Positions 1-6,099 of a DNA stretch of 6,099 nt are shown here, piece by piece (positions within the stretch are counted from its first letter, which is position 1; every line of letters starts with the position of its first letter). Where the stretch lies: contig DQUJ01000123.1 of assembly GCA_015662325.1 (NCBI GenBank), positions 1 to 6,099 on the forward strand, given 5' to 3'. The DNA comes from Leucothrix mucor (GTDB taxonomy: Bacteria; Pseudomonadota; Gammaproteobacteria; Thiotrichales; Thiotrichaceae). Below the pieces are notes generated by a model. That model had not been told where the DNA came from. It worked only from the letters and a program-made list of their open reading frames with translations, and searched no databases. A program made the position numbers and the translations under genes.

Positions 1-507
1 ATTGCCAACGTTATTTATGATTACGGTGATGAGCGATTCTCGCGAAGAATTGCACATGCCATAGTGGAGAAGAGAGCAGAATCCCCAATCAGTACAACGT
101 TGCAGTTGGCTGAGATAATAACTGCTGCAATACCACGAAAAGTGCAGAGAAAAGAACCGGGCAAGCATCCGGCAACTCGAAGCTTTCAGGCGATACGGAT
201 ATTCATAAACCGCGAGCTTGATGATTTACATGAGTGTTTAAATAATTCGTTGGAGTTTTTGACAGACAAAGGACGTTTGGTAGTCATTAGTTTTCATTCT
301 TTGGAAGATCGAATAGTAAAGCGTTTTCTTAAAGCGCAATCACGTGCCCCAAGTATTCCACGTGGATTGCCGATTATGGAAGATCAATTGTTCGTGCCTG
401 ATTTCAAGTTGATAGGCAAACCTGTTAAACCCTCGAAAGATGAAGTTATGTTTAATGTGCGTTCACGGAGCGCCATCATGCGTATTGCAGAGCGTACGCA
501 CACGTAA
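1..507 (+). CDS. rsmH: RsmH (MraW), 16S rRNA m4C1402 N4-methyltransferase, 3' part only
   Basis: The reading frame is open from the first base of the window to the TAA at 505-507, giving 168 residues; the N-terminal part with the SAM-binding glycine motif lies upstream. The family is usually about 310 residues, so slightly more than half is present. Family hallmarks are clear: YGDERFSRRIAHAIV at fragment residues 8-22, HPATRSFQAIRI from residue 56, VISFHSLEDRIVK from about residue 95, and the closing basic motif with RSRSAIMRIAE near the C-terminus. RsmH methylates N4 of C1402 in 16S rRNA using S-adenosylmethionine, which fine-tunes the ribosomal P site. It stands upstream of ftsL, as in most proteobacterial dcw clusters. 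A GTG at 64 could be mistaken for a start, but the conserved frame continues upstream of it. Codon use differs from ftsI and murE: 9 of 18 Ile codons are ATA, and AGA/CGA are common for Arg. The identity is very secure. Confidence 0.97.
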   Translation: MANVIYDYGDERFSRRIAHAIVEKRAESPISTTLQLAEIITAAIPRKVQRKEPGKHPATRSFQAIRIFINRELDDLHECLNNSLEFLTDKGRLVVISFHSLEDRIVKRFLKAQSRAPSIPRGLPIMEDQLFVPDFKLIGKPVKPSKDEVMFNVRSRSAIMRIAERTHT

Positions 508-518
508 GTAATTGTTAT

Positions 519-523
519 AGGAG
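519..523 (+). promoter_or_regulatory. Ribosome binding site of ftsL
   Basis: AGGAG lies 7 bases before the ATG at 531, an ideal Shine-Dalgarno spacing. An ATG at 526 is only 2 bases from this site and is followed at once by AAA TGA, so 531 is the true start. Confidence 0.8.
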
Positions 524-530
524 CAATGAA

Positions 531-923
531 ATGAGTGAAGTGTCTTTAGGTGTGCCCCCACATCTGTCTAAACCAGTAACCCTGGATTCGGTGATTGATT
601 GGCGTTTAATTTTATTGGTAATTTCGTTTGTGGCGATTATTTTTATCGCAGTAAAGACAGTCGTGCAAAGACATGAGGCGCGTTCTCTGTTTGTTGAAAT
701 GCAAACGCTTGAAAAAGAAAGAGATGTGCTTGCGGCGCAATGGAGTCGTTTAAAGCTAGAGCAGGGCACGGTGTTAAATCAGGTGAGTGTAGAAAGACAG
801 GCGCGTTGGGATTTGGGTATGAAAATCCCTAAGGCATCAGAAGTAAAGATGATCAGAGAGCCAGTTAAAACATATATTGTAGAAACTACTTCTGCAGACA
901 AAAGAATATCGTTGGGCGATTAG
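531..923 (+). CDS. ftsL: Cell division protein FtsL
   Basis: This is a 130-residue bitopic inner-membrane protein (E. coli FtsL has 121). It has a short cytoplasmic N-terminus, one transmembrane helix at about residues 26-41 (LILLVISFVAIIFIAV), then a periplasmic coiled coil from about 46 to 85 rich in Glu, Arg, Leu and Gln. The segment WSRLKLEQGTVLNQ at 71-84, followed by VERQARWDLGMKIPKASEV to 105, is the conserved FtsL C-terminal signature. In known systems FtsL pairs with FtsB through the coiled coil, joins FtsQ, and activates the septal synthase pair FtsW-FtsI. The position between rsmH and ftsI is the standard one and supports the call, since FtsL is otherwise poorly conserved. The start is fixed by AGGAG 7 bases upstream. 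Nothing appears truncated or frameshifted. It ends 26 bases before ftsI with no terminator between. Confidence 0.93.
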   Translation: MSEVSLGVPPHLSKPVTLDSVIDWRLILLVISFVAIIFIAVKTVVQRHEARSLFVEMQTLEKERDVLAAQWSRLKLEQGTVLNQVSVERQARWDLGMKIPKASEVKMIREPVKTYIVETTSADKRISLGD

Positions 924-936
924 GGCTTAGGTCTTT

Positions 937-941
937 AAGAG
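937..941 (+). promoter_or_regulatory. Weak ribosome binding site supporting the GTG start of ftsI
   Basis: AAGAG is a partial Shine-Dalgarno match 8 bases before the GTG at 950. The frame upstream of 950 shows no better start before running back into the ftsL end. The next in-frame candidates, GTG at 1016 and ATG at 1043, would remove most or all of the basic cytoplasmic tail before the membrane helix. A GTG with a weak site suggests modest initiation of ftsI. Confidence 0.5.
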
Positions 942-949
942 TAATTACT

Positions 950-2842
950 GTGAATAAACAAACACGCACATCATCAGCTAATGTTTCACGACGTTCGGCG
1001 CGCACAACGACTAAAGTGCCGCCCGTTTATCGTGGGCGACGTATGTGGTTGATGTCGTTATTGTTGCTGGGTATTGGTGTATTGCTTGTACGTGCAGGTT
1101 ATTTAGAAGTGTTTCAGCAAACATGGTTACAAGCACAGGCAGATAAACGCCAGATGAGAACCGTTACTGTGCCGCCTTACCGAGGCATGATCGTAGATAG
1201 AAATGGTGAGTCTTTGGCAATTAGCTCGCCAGTTGAATCGGTTTCTATTGATCCTAAGAAAATATTAAGCATTAGAAAAGAGTTATCTGTTATTGCGTTA
1301 ACGGGTAAAGAAGATGATGCGCGATTGGCTCAGTTAGACAGTGATGATCTGGATATTAAATTGCAGCAAATGGAAGCGATTTTGAAACTAGAAGATGGCG
1401 CGTTGTTAAGCAAACTTGAAACATTGTCGACGCGACGTTTTCATTATCTTGCAAGACAAGTTGAGCCAGAGCGCGCACAGCAGATTGCGGCTTTGAATAT
1501 CCCTACTGTTAATACATTGCGTGAATACCGTCGTTTTTACCCCATGGGTGAAACAACCTCGCACGTGGTTGGTTTTACCGATATTGATGATAAAGGTATC
1601 GAAGGTGTTGAGCGCTCGATGAATAAAACACTTGCAGGTAAGTCAGGTAGAAACAGAGTGGTTCGCGACGGTCATGGTCGATTAGTTGAAAATGTCGAGC
1701 AGATGGAGCGCATGGTTCCAGGTAAAGAAGTAAAGCTGAGTTTAGATCATCGTATTCAATATATTGCGTATAAATTATTGAAAGGTGAAGTCTATAAGCT
1801 AAATGCTAAATCAGGTTCGGTTGTGGTGTTAGACACGCAAACAGGCGAAGTATTGGCGATGGCAAATATGCCCGGGTTTAATCCAAATAATCGTACGTCG
1901 TTTAAGCCATATTTGTATCGTAACCGCGCGGTTGTCGATACGTTTGAGCCAGGTTCTACGCTTAAGCCTTTAACCATTGCTGCGGCGTTAGAAGCGCGAG
2001 TGATTGATGCAAACGTGTCGATTGAAACATCACCAGGTCGATTTTCTGTCGGTAAGACGGTTATCAAAGATCCTAAGAATTACGGCACATTAACGTTGTC
2101 TAGGCTTTTGGCAAAATCAAGTAATGTCGGTGCAAGTAAAGTGGCTTTACTGATGAAATCAAAAGATCACTGGCAATTCTTAAATCGTGTTGGATTTGGT
2201 CGCAGACCGAATGCGGGCTTCTCTAGTGAGACAGAGGGAGAGCTGAGTTACTACAAGAAATGGGGTAGGGTCGATCGTGCTTCGCATGGTTATGGTTACG
2301 GTGTTTCGACCAGTTTATTGCAATTAGCGCAGGCGTATTCTGTGTTTGCAACAGGCGGGATTTTAAAGCAGGCCAGTATTTATAAGACCAAACAACCACC
2401 GCTTGGTCAGCGTGTTATGAGCGAAGCAAATGCAGGATCAGTTTTAAAGATGATGCGAGCGGTGGTTCAAAAAAATGCGACAGGAGAAAATGCCACGGTG
2501 GATGGTTATCATGTGGCAGGTAAAACAGGAACAGCATACAAGTACATCAAGCGTCGCTATGATAAAGAACGTTTGGTGGTTAGTTTTATTGGCTTAGCGC
2601 CTGCGACGAATCCGCGTTTAGTTGTGGCAGTTATGATTAATGAGCCAAAAGTAGCAAAAGCCAGTGGTGGGCGTTTAGCGGCACCGTTGTTTTCAAAGAT
2701 TATGGCAAACTCGTTACGTATTATGGATATTGCGCCCGATAATCTTCCTGCGATGAAACAAGTTAAGCCTGTAGATGAACCACTTTCGGCAGACCGTGCG
2801 GTTGTTGCTGTAAACAATGTTAGTAATGAGGGTGCTAAATAA
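950..2842 (+). CDS. ftsI: Peptidoglycan D,D-transpeptidase FtsI (penicillin-binding protein 3)
   Basis: A class B penicillin-binding protein of 630 residues that crosslinks septal peptidoglycan in the periplasm as partner of the FtsW glycosyltransferase. A basic cytoplasmic tail rich in Arg, Ser and Thr (1-31) precedes one transmembrane helix at about 32-47. The pedestal domain opens with RGMIVDRNG at 78-86 and includes FHYLARQV near 164 and the YPMGETTSHVVGFTDIDDKGIEGVE block. The transpeptidase domain has all three catalytic motifs: STLK at 336-339 with the acylated nucleophile Ser336, SSN at 390-392, and KTGT at 525-528. These match Ser307, SSN 359-361 and KTGT 494-497 of E. coli PBP3. The protein is about 40 residues longer than the E. 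coli enzyme, and roughly 20 of the extra residues fall in a charged helical stretch at about 105-160. Beta-lactams such as aztreonam acylate this family. The start is GTG. Its stop overlaps the murE start by one base. Confidence 0.98.
   Translation: MNKQTRTSSANVSRRSARTTTKVPPVYRGRRMWLMSLLLLGIGVLLVRAGYLEVFQQTWLQAQADKRQMRTVTVPPYRGMIVDRNGESLAISSPVESVSIDPKKILSIRKELSVIALTGKEDDARLAQLDSDDLDIKLQQMEAILKLEDGALLSKLETLSTRRFHYLARQVEPERAQQIAALNIPTVNTLREYRRFYPMGETTSHVVGFTDIDDKGIEGVERSMNKTLAGKSGRNRVVRDGHGRLVENVEQMERMVPGKEVKLSLDHRIQYIAYKLLKGEVYKLNAKSGSVVVLDTQTGEVLAMANMPGFNPNNRTSFKPYLYRNRAVVDTFEPGSTLKPLTIAAALEARVIDANVSIETSPGRFSVGKTVIKDPKNYGTLTLSRLLAKSSNVGASKVALLMKSKDHWQFLNRVGFGRRPNAGFSSETEGELSYYKKWGRVDRASHGYGYGVSTSLLQLAQAYSVFATGGILKQASIYKTKQPPLGQRVMSEANAGSVLKMMRAVVQKNATGENATVDGYHVAGKTGTAYKYIKRRYDKERLVVSFIGLAPATNPRLVVAVMINEPKVAKASGGRLAAPLFSKIMANSLRIMDIAPDNLPAMKQVKPVDEPLSADRAVVAVNNVSNEGAK
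2828..2832 (+). promoter_or_regulatory. Ribosome binding site of murE inside the ftsI end
   Basis: GAGGG lies 9 bases before the murE ATG at 2842, within the last codons of ftsI. Together with the one-base TAATG overlap it would allow both direct initiation and restart by ribosomes finishing ftsI. Confidence 0.6.
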
Positions 2843-4305
2843 TGAAGCTTTCATCATTACTTAATCGTATTGCAGATGTTTCAGCCAGTATGGACTGTGA
2901 AATCACGTCTATCACATTGGATAGTCGCGAAGTAACGCAAGGCTGTTTGTTTGTGGCATTAAAAGGCACGCAACAACACGGTTTGGCTTATGCAAAAGTT
3001 GCAGAAGAGCAGGGTGCGGTAGCAATTATTTCGGAAGCAGATAAGAGCGTATCAATAGAAGATTTAGAAATCCCTCAATTTGAAGTTGTAGATTTGCGTC
3101 AATATTTAGGTTTGATTGCTGATCGTTTTTATCAATCGCCGAGCCAGTCATTAAATATTGTTGGTATTACGGGAACAGACGGTAAAACCAGTATCAGTCA
3201 TTTTATGGCGCAAGTGTTAGGTCAGTGTGCGGTAATTGGTACATTAGGTGTGGGAACGCTGGATAACTTGCAAAAAGCAACACATACCACGCCCGATGTT
3301 TTACATGTACATCAACATCTGCAAGAAATGAAAACACAGGGTGTCGAGACGGTTGCGATGGAAGTGTCATCCCATGCTTTGGATCAAGGGCGCGTTGCTA
3401 ATGTTGGGTTTGATGTGGCGGTGCTGACTAATTTAAGTCGTGATCATCTTGATTATCACAAAACACTAGAAGCGTATGCCGATGCCAAGGAAAAACTATT
3501 TCATTGGGATGGCTTAAAAGCAGTGGTGTTGAATCTGGATGATGCTTTTGGCTATAAGTTGTCTACCCGAACTAAAAACACGATTGGTTATGGTATTGGA
3601 AAAGTAGAAAACTATCCAGAAGGTTCGTTAGTTGCAGAAAACGCAAAGTTGACGATCAAAGGTGTTAGCGCGCAAATTCATTATGGCGATGAGCAGGGGG
3701 AATTGTCAGTCGCTGTTCTCGGTCGCTTTAATCTTAGTAATTTGTTAGCGGCTTTAGGTGCAATGATTGGTTTGGATATCCCATTAACAGATGCGCTGAC
3801 TAAATTAAATAAAGTACAAACCGTTGCAGGGCGTATGGAAAAGATAGCGGCTTCGGAGTTATCAGATGTGTTAACTGTGGTTGACTATGCGCACACGCCG
3901 AACGCACTTGAAACAATCTTAAAAGCCTTGCGCGAACACACAACGCAAAATTTAATCTGTGTGTTTGGTTGCGGTGGTGATAGAGATACGGGCAAGCGCC
4001 CATTAATGGCGGCAGTAGCAGAACAGTGTGCTGATGTGGTGATTGTTACGGATGATAACCCACGCACCGAAAACCCTGCAGGCATCATGCAAGATATTGT
4101 GGCGGGTTTTGAAAAGCCAGAATTAGTTACCGTCGAACATGATCGTGCCACTGCAATCAAACAAGCATTAAAGCAGGCGAAAGCAGGTGATGCCGTTTTG
4201 ATCGCAGGTAAAGGTCATGAAAATATACAAATTTTAGCAACAGGCAGCGTTCCATTTAGTGATCGCGAGCAAGCAAATAAAGTGTTACAGGAGTTAGCGG
4301 CATAA
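2842..4305 (+). CDS. murE: UDP-MurNAc-L-Ala-D-Glu:meso-diaminopimelate ligase MurE
   Basis: This cytoplasmic ATP-dependent ligase adds the third residue of the peptidoglycan stem peptide. At 487 residues it matches the family (E. coli 495). The N-terminal uridine-binding domain shows ITLDSREVTQGCLFVALKG. The central ATPase domain has the P-loop GITGTDGKTS at 108-117, TTPD at 149-152, EVSSHALDQGR from 174 and NLSRDHLDYH at 197-206. Lys216 in YADAKEKLF is the likely carbamylated lysine, equivalent to E. coli Lys224. GRFN at 294-297 and YAHTPNALE from 349 lead into the C-terminal domain with GCGGDRDTGKRP from 376. DNPR at 405-408 and GKGHE at 456-460 form the known amino-acid pocket; the DNPR form indicates meso-diaminopimelate rather than L-lysine. 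The P-loop has Asp113 where Asn is usual. The gene overlaps both neighbours by one base (TAATG), suggesting translational coupling. Confidence 0.98.
   Translation: MKLSSLLNRIADVSASMDCEITSITLDSREVTQGCLFVALKGTQQHGLAYAKVAEEQGAVAIISEADKSVSIEDLEIPQFEVVDLRQYLGLIADRFYQSPSQSLNIVGITGTDGKTSISHFMAQVLGQCAVIGTLGVGTLDNLQKATHTTPDVLHVHQHLQEMKTQGVETVAMEVSSHALDQGRVANVGFDVAVLTNLSRDHLDYHKTLEAYADAKEKLFHWDGLKAVVLNLDDAFGYKLSTRTKNTIGYGIGKVENYPEGSLVAENAKLTIKGVSAQIHYGDEQGELSVAVLGRFNLSNLLAALGAMIGLDIPLTDALTKLNKVQTVAGRMEKIAASELSDVLTVVDYAHTPNALETILKALREHTTQNLICVFGCGGDRDTGKRPLMAAVAEQCADVVIVTDDNPRTENPAGIMQDIVAGFEKPELVTVEHDRATAIKQALKQAKAGDAVLIAGKGHENIQILATGSVPFSDREQANKVLQELAA
4289..4293 (+). promoter_or_regulatory. Ribosome binding site of murF inside the murE end
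   Basis: AGGAG sits 11 bases before the murF ATG at 4305, slightly longer than the best spacing. It lies in the final murE codons just ahead of the TAATG stop-start overlap, so murF can be started independently as well as by coupling. Confidence 0.6.
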
Positions 4306-5642
4306 TGGCTTGGTTAACACTTTCACAAATCGCTGAAATGACAGGCGGCGAATTGATCGGTGCAGATGTTGCGCTTGATTCAGTCGCAACAGATTCGCGC
4401 TTGGTCAAACAAGATCAGTTGTTTATTGCCATAAAAGGCGAGCGTTTTGATGCGCATGATTTTGTCGCTGACTTAGCAAAGGGGGCAGGTAAAGCAGGTG
4501 CGGCACTGGTTCACAAAAAGATTGATTGTGATTTGCCGCAGGTTCTAGTCAAAGATACTTTGCAAGCACTAGCAGATTTAGCGGGTGCATGGCGTAAACA
4601 ATTTGTAAAACCATTGGTGGGTTTAACAGGTAGTAATGGGAAAACCACTTTAAAAGAAATGATCACCGCGATTTTAAGCGTTGAACATAGTGTGTTAGCA
4701 ACCTTCGGCAATTTAAATAATGATATTGGGATGCCGTTGACCTTACTAAGACTACGAGAAGAACATGATTTTGCAGTCATCGAAATGGGTGCAAATCATC
4801 ACAAAGAGATTGAATTTTTAACAAAAATCGCACGCCCTAACGTAGCGGTTGTTAACAATGCAGGTGCGGCACATCTTGAAGGTTTTGGTGATCTTCAAGG
4901 TGTGGCACAGGCAAAAGGGGAAATTTTTATTGGGTTGGGGACTCAGGGAGTCGCCATAATCAACGCAGATGATTCATTTGCAGATTATTGGAAGGACTCC
5001 AACACTGACCGAAAGGTCATCACGTTCGGCATTAATAATAAAGCAACAATAAGCGGTCTATTATCATCGGATGGGGGTCTGATGATAAAAGTAGGAGAAG
5101 TTGAGGTTAGGGTTAACCTCAAACTACTGGGTCGTCATAATGCACTAAATGCCCTTGCGGCAACTGCGGTTTCGACCGTTTTGGGGATCAAGCTGGAAAC
5201 AATAGTTGACGGTTTAGAATCCTTGCAGCCAGTGAAGGGGCGTTTATCGCCTGTAGCTGGCATTAATTCTACACAGATTTTGGATGATACGTATAACGCG
5301 AATCCAGATTCTGCAATCGCGGCGCTGGATGTATTAGCGCAACGAAAAAACACAGCCTTTGTGCTGGGTGATATGGGAGAGCTGGGCGATAACACCGCAG
5401 AGCTTCATGCAAATATCGGTGAGCAAGCGCGTTTAGCGGGTGTTGATCGTATGTATTGTTTAGGACAATACAGCGCAAAAGCCTGTGATAAGTTTGGCAA
5501 AAACGGGCAGAGTTTTGATGATATGGATGAATTATTAGCATCCTTAAAAAAGGACGTAACCAGCAATATGACCATCTTAGTAAAAGGCTCGCGAACAATG
5601 CAAATGGAACGTGCTGTAGAAGCACTGCGAGAGGCTATTTAA
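4305..5642 (+). CDS. murF: UDP-MurNAc-tripeptide--D-Ala-D-Ala ligase MurF
   Basis: MurF uses ATP to attach D-Ala-D-Ala to the UDP-MurNAc-tripeptide in the cytoplasm, finishing the pentapeptide precursor. Its 445 residues compare with 452 in E. coli. The N-terminal substrate domain carries the VATDSRLVKQDQLFIAIKG motif. The ATPase domain has the P-loop TGSNGKTT at 108-115, the MurF-typical GNLNNDIGMPLTLLRL from 135, EMGANH at 160-165, NNAGAAHLEGFG from 184 and Lys204 in AKGEIF as the probable carbamylated lysine. The C-terminal domain follows GRHNALNALAA at 276-286 and contains DDTYNANPDS from 327, GDMGELG and LVKGSR ending at 430. All key motifs are intact. Between about 4917 and 5240 codon use shifts: six GGG Gly and four ATA Ile codons fall in about 108 codons, and several small hairpins occur. 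murF overlaps murE by one base and is followed by mraY after three bases. Confidence 0.98.
   Translation: MAWLTLSQIAEMTGGELIGADVALDSVATDSRLVKQDQLFIAIKGERFDAHDFVADLAKGAGKAGAALVHKKIDCDLPQVLVKDTLQALADLAGAWRKQFVKPLVGLTGSNGKTTLKEMITAILSVEHSVLATFGNLNNDIGMPLTLLRLREEHDFAVIEMGANHHKEIEFLTKIARPNVAVVNNAGAAHLEGFGDLQGVAQAKGEIFIGLGTQGVAIINADDSFADYWKDSNTDRKVITFGINNKATISGLLSSDGGLMIKVGEVEVRVNLKLLGRHNALNALAATAVSTVLGIKLETIVDGLESLQPVKGRLSPVAGINSTQILDDTYNANPDSAIAALDVLAQRKNTAFVLGDMGELGDNTAELHANIGEQARLAGVDRMYCLGQYSAKACDKFGKNGQSFDDMDELLASLKKDVTSNMTILVKGSRTMQMERAVEALREAI
5061..5088 (+). other. Inverted repeat (possible mRNA hairpin) inside murF
   Basis: The arms TTATCATC (5061-5068) and GATGATAA (5081-5088) are perfect reverse complements. 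Inward, a G-T wobble and two more pairs extend the stem to about 11 pairs, closing a TGGGGG loop at 5072-5077. There is no T-run after it, so it is not a usual terminator. It lies in a poorly conserved part of MurF. Function is unknown and chance is possible. Confidence 0.4.
5101..5122 (+). other. Nine-base perfect inverted repeat with GGGT loop inside murF
   Basis: TTGAGGTTA at 5101-5109 pairs exactly with TAACCTCAA at 5114-5122 around a four-base loop. It is 12 bases downstream of another inverted repeat. No T-run follows on either strand, so an intrinsic terminator is unlikely. It encodes the residues just before the conserved GRHNALN motif of MurF. Whether it folds in mRNA or matters is not shown. 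Confidence 0.45.
5629..5634 (+). promoter_or_regulatory. Ribosome binding site of mraY inside the murF end
   Basis: GAGAGG lies 11 bases before the mraY ATG at 5646 and overlaps the last murF codons. It supports that ATG as the start, only three bases after the murF stop. Confidence 0.5.
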
Positions 5643-5645
5643 ACG

Positions 5646-6099
5646 ATGCTGTTACCTTTTTTCGAATGGCTCTCAGAATATTATTCGGTCTTTAATGTTT
5701 TTCAATATTCAACATTAAGAACTATTTTGGCGGTATTAACAGCTTTGGGTATTTCCATGTTAATGGGCCCTTGGATGATTCGTGCCTTGACCAATTTAAA
5801 AATGGGTCAGCCGATTCGTGGAGATGGCCCGCAAACGCATCAAGTTAAAGCGGGTACACCGACTATGGGTGGCGCGTTGATTATATTAGCGATTGCGGTA
5901 GCTACGTTGTTATGGGCGGATTTAAGTAATCATTATATTTGGGTTGTGTTATTGGTAACTGTCGGCTCGGGCGTGATTGGTGGGTATGACGATTACTTAA
6001 AACTGAAAGAAAAAAACAGCAAAGGTTTAGCCTCGCGTTGGAAGTATTTAGGCTTGTCTTTAGTTGGGCTTGTTGCGGTGACTTATTTATATGTGGTGG
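5646..6099 (+). CDS. mraY: Phospho-MurNAc-pentapeptide translocase MraY, 5' part only
   Basis: The frame from ATG at 5646 stays open to the right edge, giving 151 complete codons of a family that is about 360 residues long. MraY is a polytopic inner-membrane enzyme that moves phospho-MurNAc-pentapeptide from UDP to undecaprenyl phosphate, forming lipid I. The N-terminus [19 protein letters not shown] resembles the E. coli protein closely. [12 protein letters not shown] at 54-65, KAGTPTMGG at 68-76 and GGYDDYLK at 112-119 are the family motifs; Asp115 and Asp116 fall at the same numbers as the catalytic or magnesium-binding aspartates of E. coli MraY. Four hydrophobic segments are visible at about 24-42, 73-91, 97-114 and 134-151. 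The third catalytic aspartate and the C-terminal half lie beyond the window. Its substrate is the product of murF just upstream, in line with the shared operon. No frameshift is seen in the visible part. Confidence 0.97.
   Translation, partial: MLLPFFEWLSEYYSVFNVFQYSTLRTILAVLTALGISMLMGPWMIRALTNLKMGQPIRGDGPQTHQVKAGTPTMGGALIILAIAVATLLWADLSNHYIWVVLLVTVGSGVIGGYDDYLKLKEKNSKGLASRWKYLGLSLVGLVAVTYLYVV

Noticed and set aside
526..534. Two-codon mini-ORF (ATG AAA TGA) overlapping the ftsL start
   Set aside because: It is only 2 bases from the AGGAG site, too close for initiation, whereas the ATG at 531 is ideally spaced. It is best explained by chance.
515..769. Minus-strand open frame opposite ftsL
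   Set aside because: It lies entirely opposite a conserved gene, is Ser/Cys/Thr-rich without a recognisable domain, and is a shadow of the coding strand.
924..949. Possible promoter or terminator between ftsL and ftsI
   Set aside because: Only 26 bases, with no hairpin plus T-run and no convincing -35/-10 pair; it holds just the weak ribosome binding site.
1792..2067. Minus-strand open frame opposite the FtsI active-site region
   Set aside because: It is antisense to the conserved catalytic core, which constrains the sequence; no family resemblance is seen.
3800..4160. Two overlapping minus-strand open frames opposite murE
   Set aside because: They cover the conserved YAHTP, GCGGDRD and DNPR motifs of MurE on the other strand and show no domain of their own.
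5101..5122. Intrinsic terminator inside murF
   Set aside because: The stem is perfect but no T-run follows on either strand and the gene continues intact, so termination here is unlikely.
5269..5625. Minus-strand open frame of 118 codons opposite the end of murF
   Set aside because: It is the longest antisense frame, but its His/Leu/Arg-rich translation has no recognisable motif and the + strand encodes intact MurF motifs throughout.

Overview
This window is a stretch of the conserved division and cell-wall (dcw) cluster. All six genes lie on the + strand: the 3' part of rsmH (mraW), then ftsL, ftsI, murE, murF and the 5' part of mraY. This gene order, the meso-diaminopimelate signature DNPR in MurE, and the close fit of each protein to its E. 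coli counterpart point to a Gram-negative gammaproteobacterium. Base composition looks moderately AT-rich, with most genes favouring A/T third positions. I cannot name the genus.

Layout. Positions 1-507 encode the C-terminal 168 residues of RsmH, the 16S rRNA methyltransferase. After 23 bases comes ftsL (531-923), and after 26 more bases ftsI (950-2842, GTG start). The next three genes are packed tightly: ftsI/murE and murE/murF each overlap by one base in a TAATG junction, and mraY starts three bases after the murF stop. mraY runs off the right edge after 151 codons. No gap exceeds 26 bases, and I see no terminator, internal promoter consensus, tRNA, mobile element or CRISPR array. The window therefore looks like the middle of one long transcript whose promoter lies upstream of position 1.

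How the genes work together. MurE adds meso-diaminopimelate and MurF adds D-Ala-D-Ala to the UDP-MurNAc peptide. MraY then moves the finished phospho-MurNAc-pentapeptide onto undecaprenyl phosphate to give lipid I. After lipid II is made and flipped outward, FtsI crosslinks the new strands at the septum, with FtsL as part of the FtsQLB regulator of FtsWI. RsmH tunes ribosome decoding and is the usual first or second gene of the cluster.

I found no undescribed system here; the gene content is ordinary. The points that merit a second look are subtle. Codon use is patchy: rsmH and a central block of murF are rich in ATA while ftsI and murE almost avoid it. A run of four small hairpins sits in that same murF block. 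The FtsI pedestal domain is about 20 residues longer than in E. coli. MurE has an Asp variant of its P-loop.
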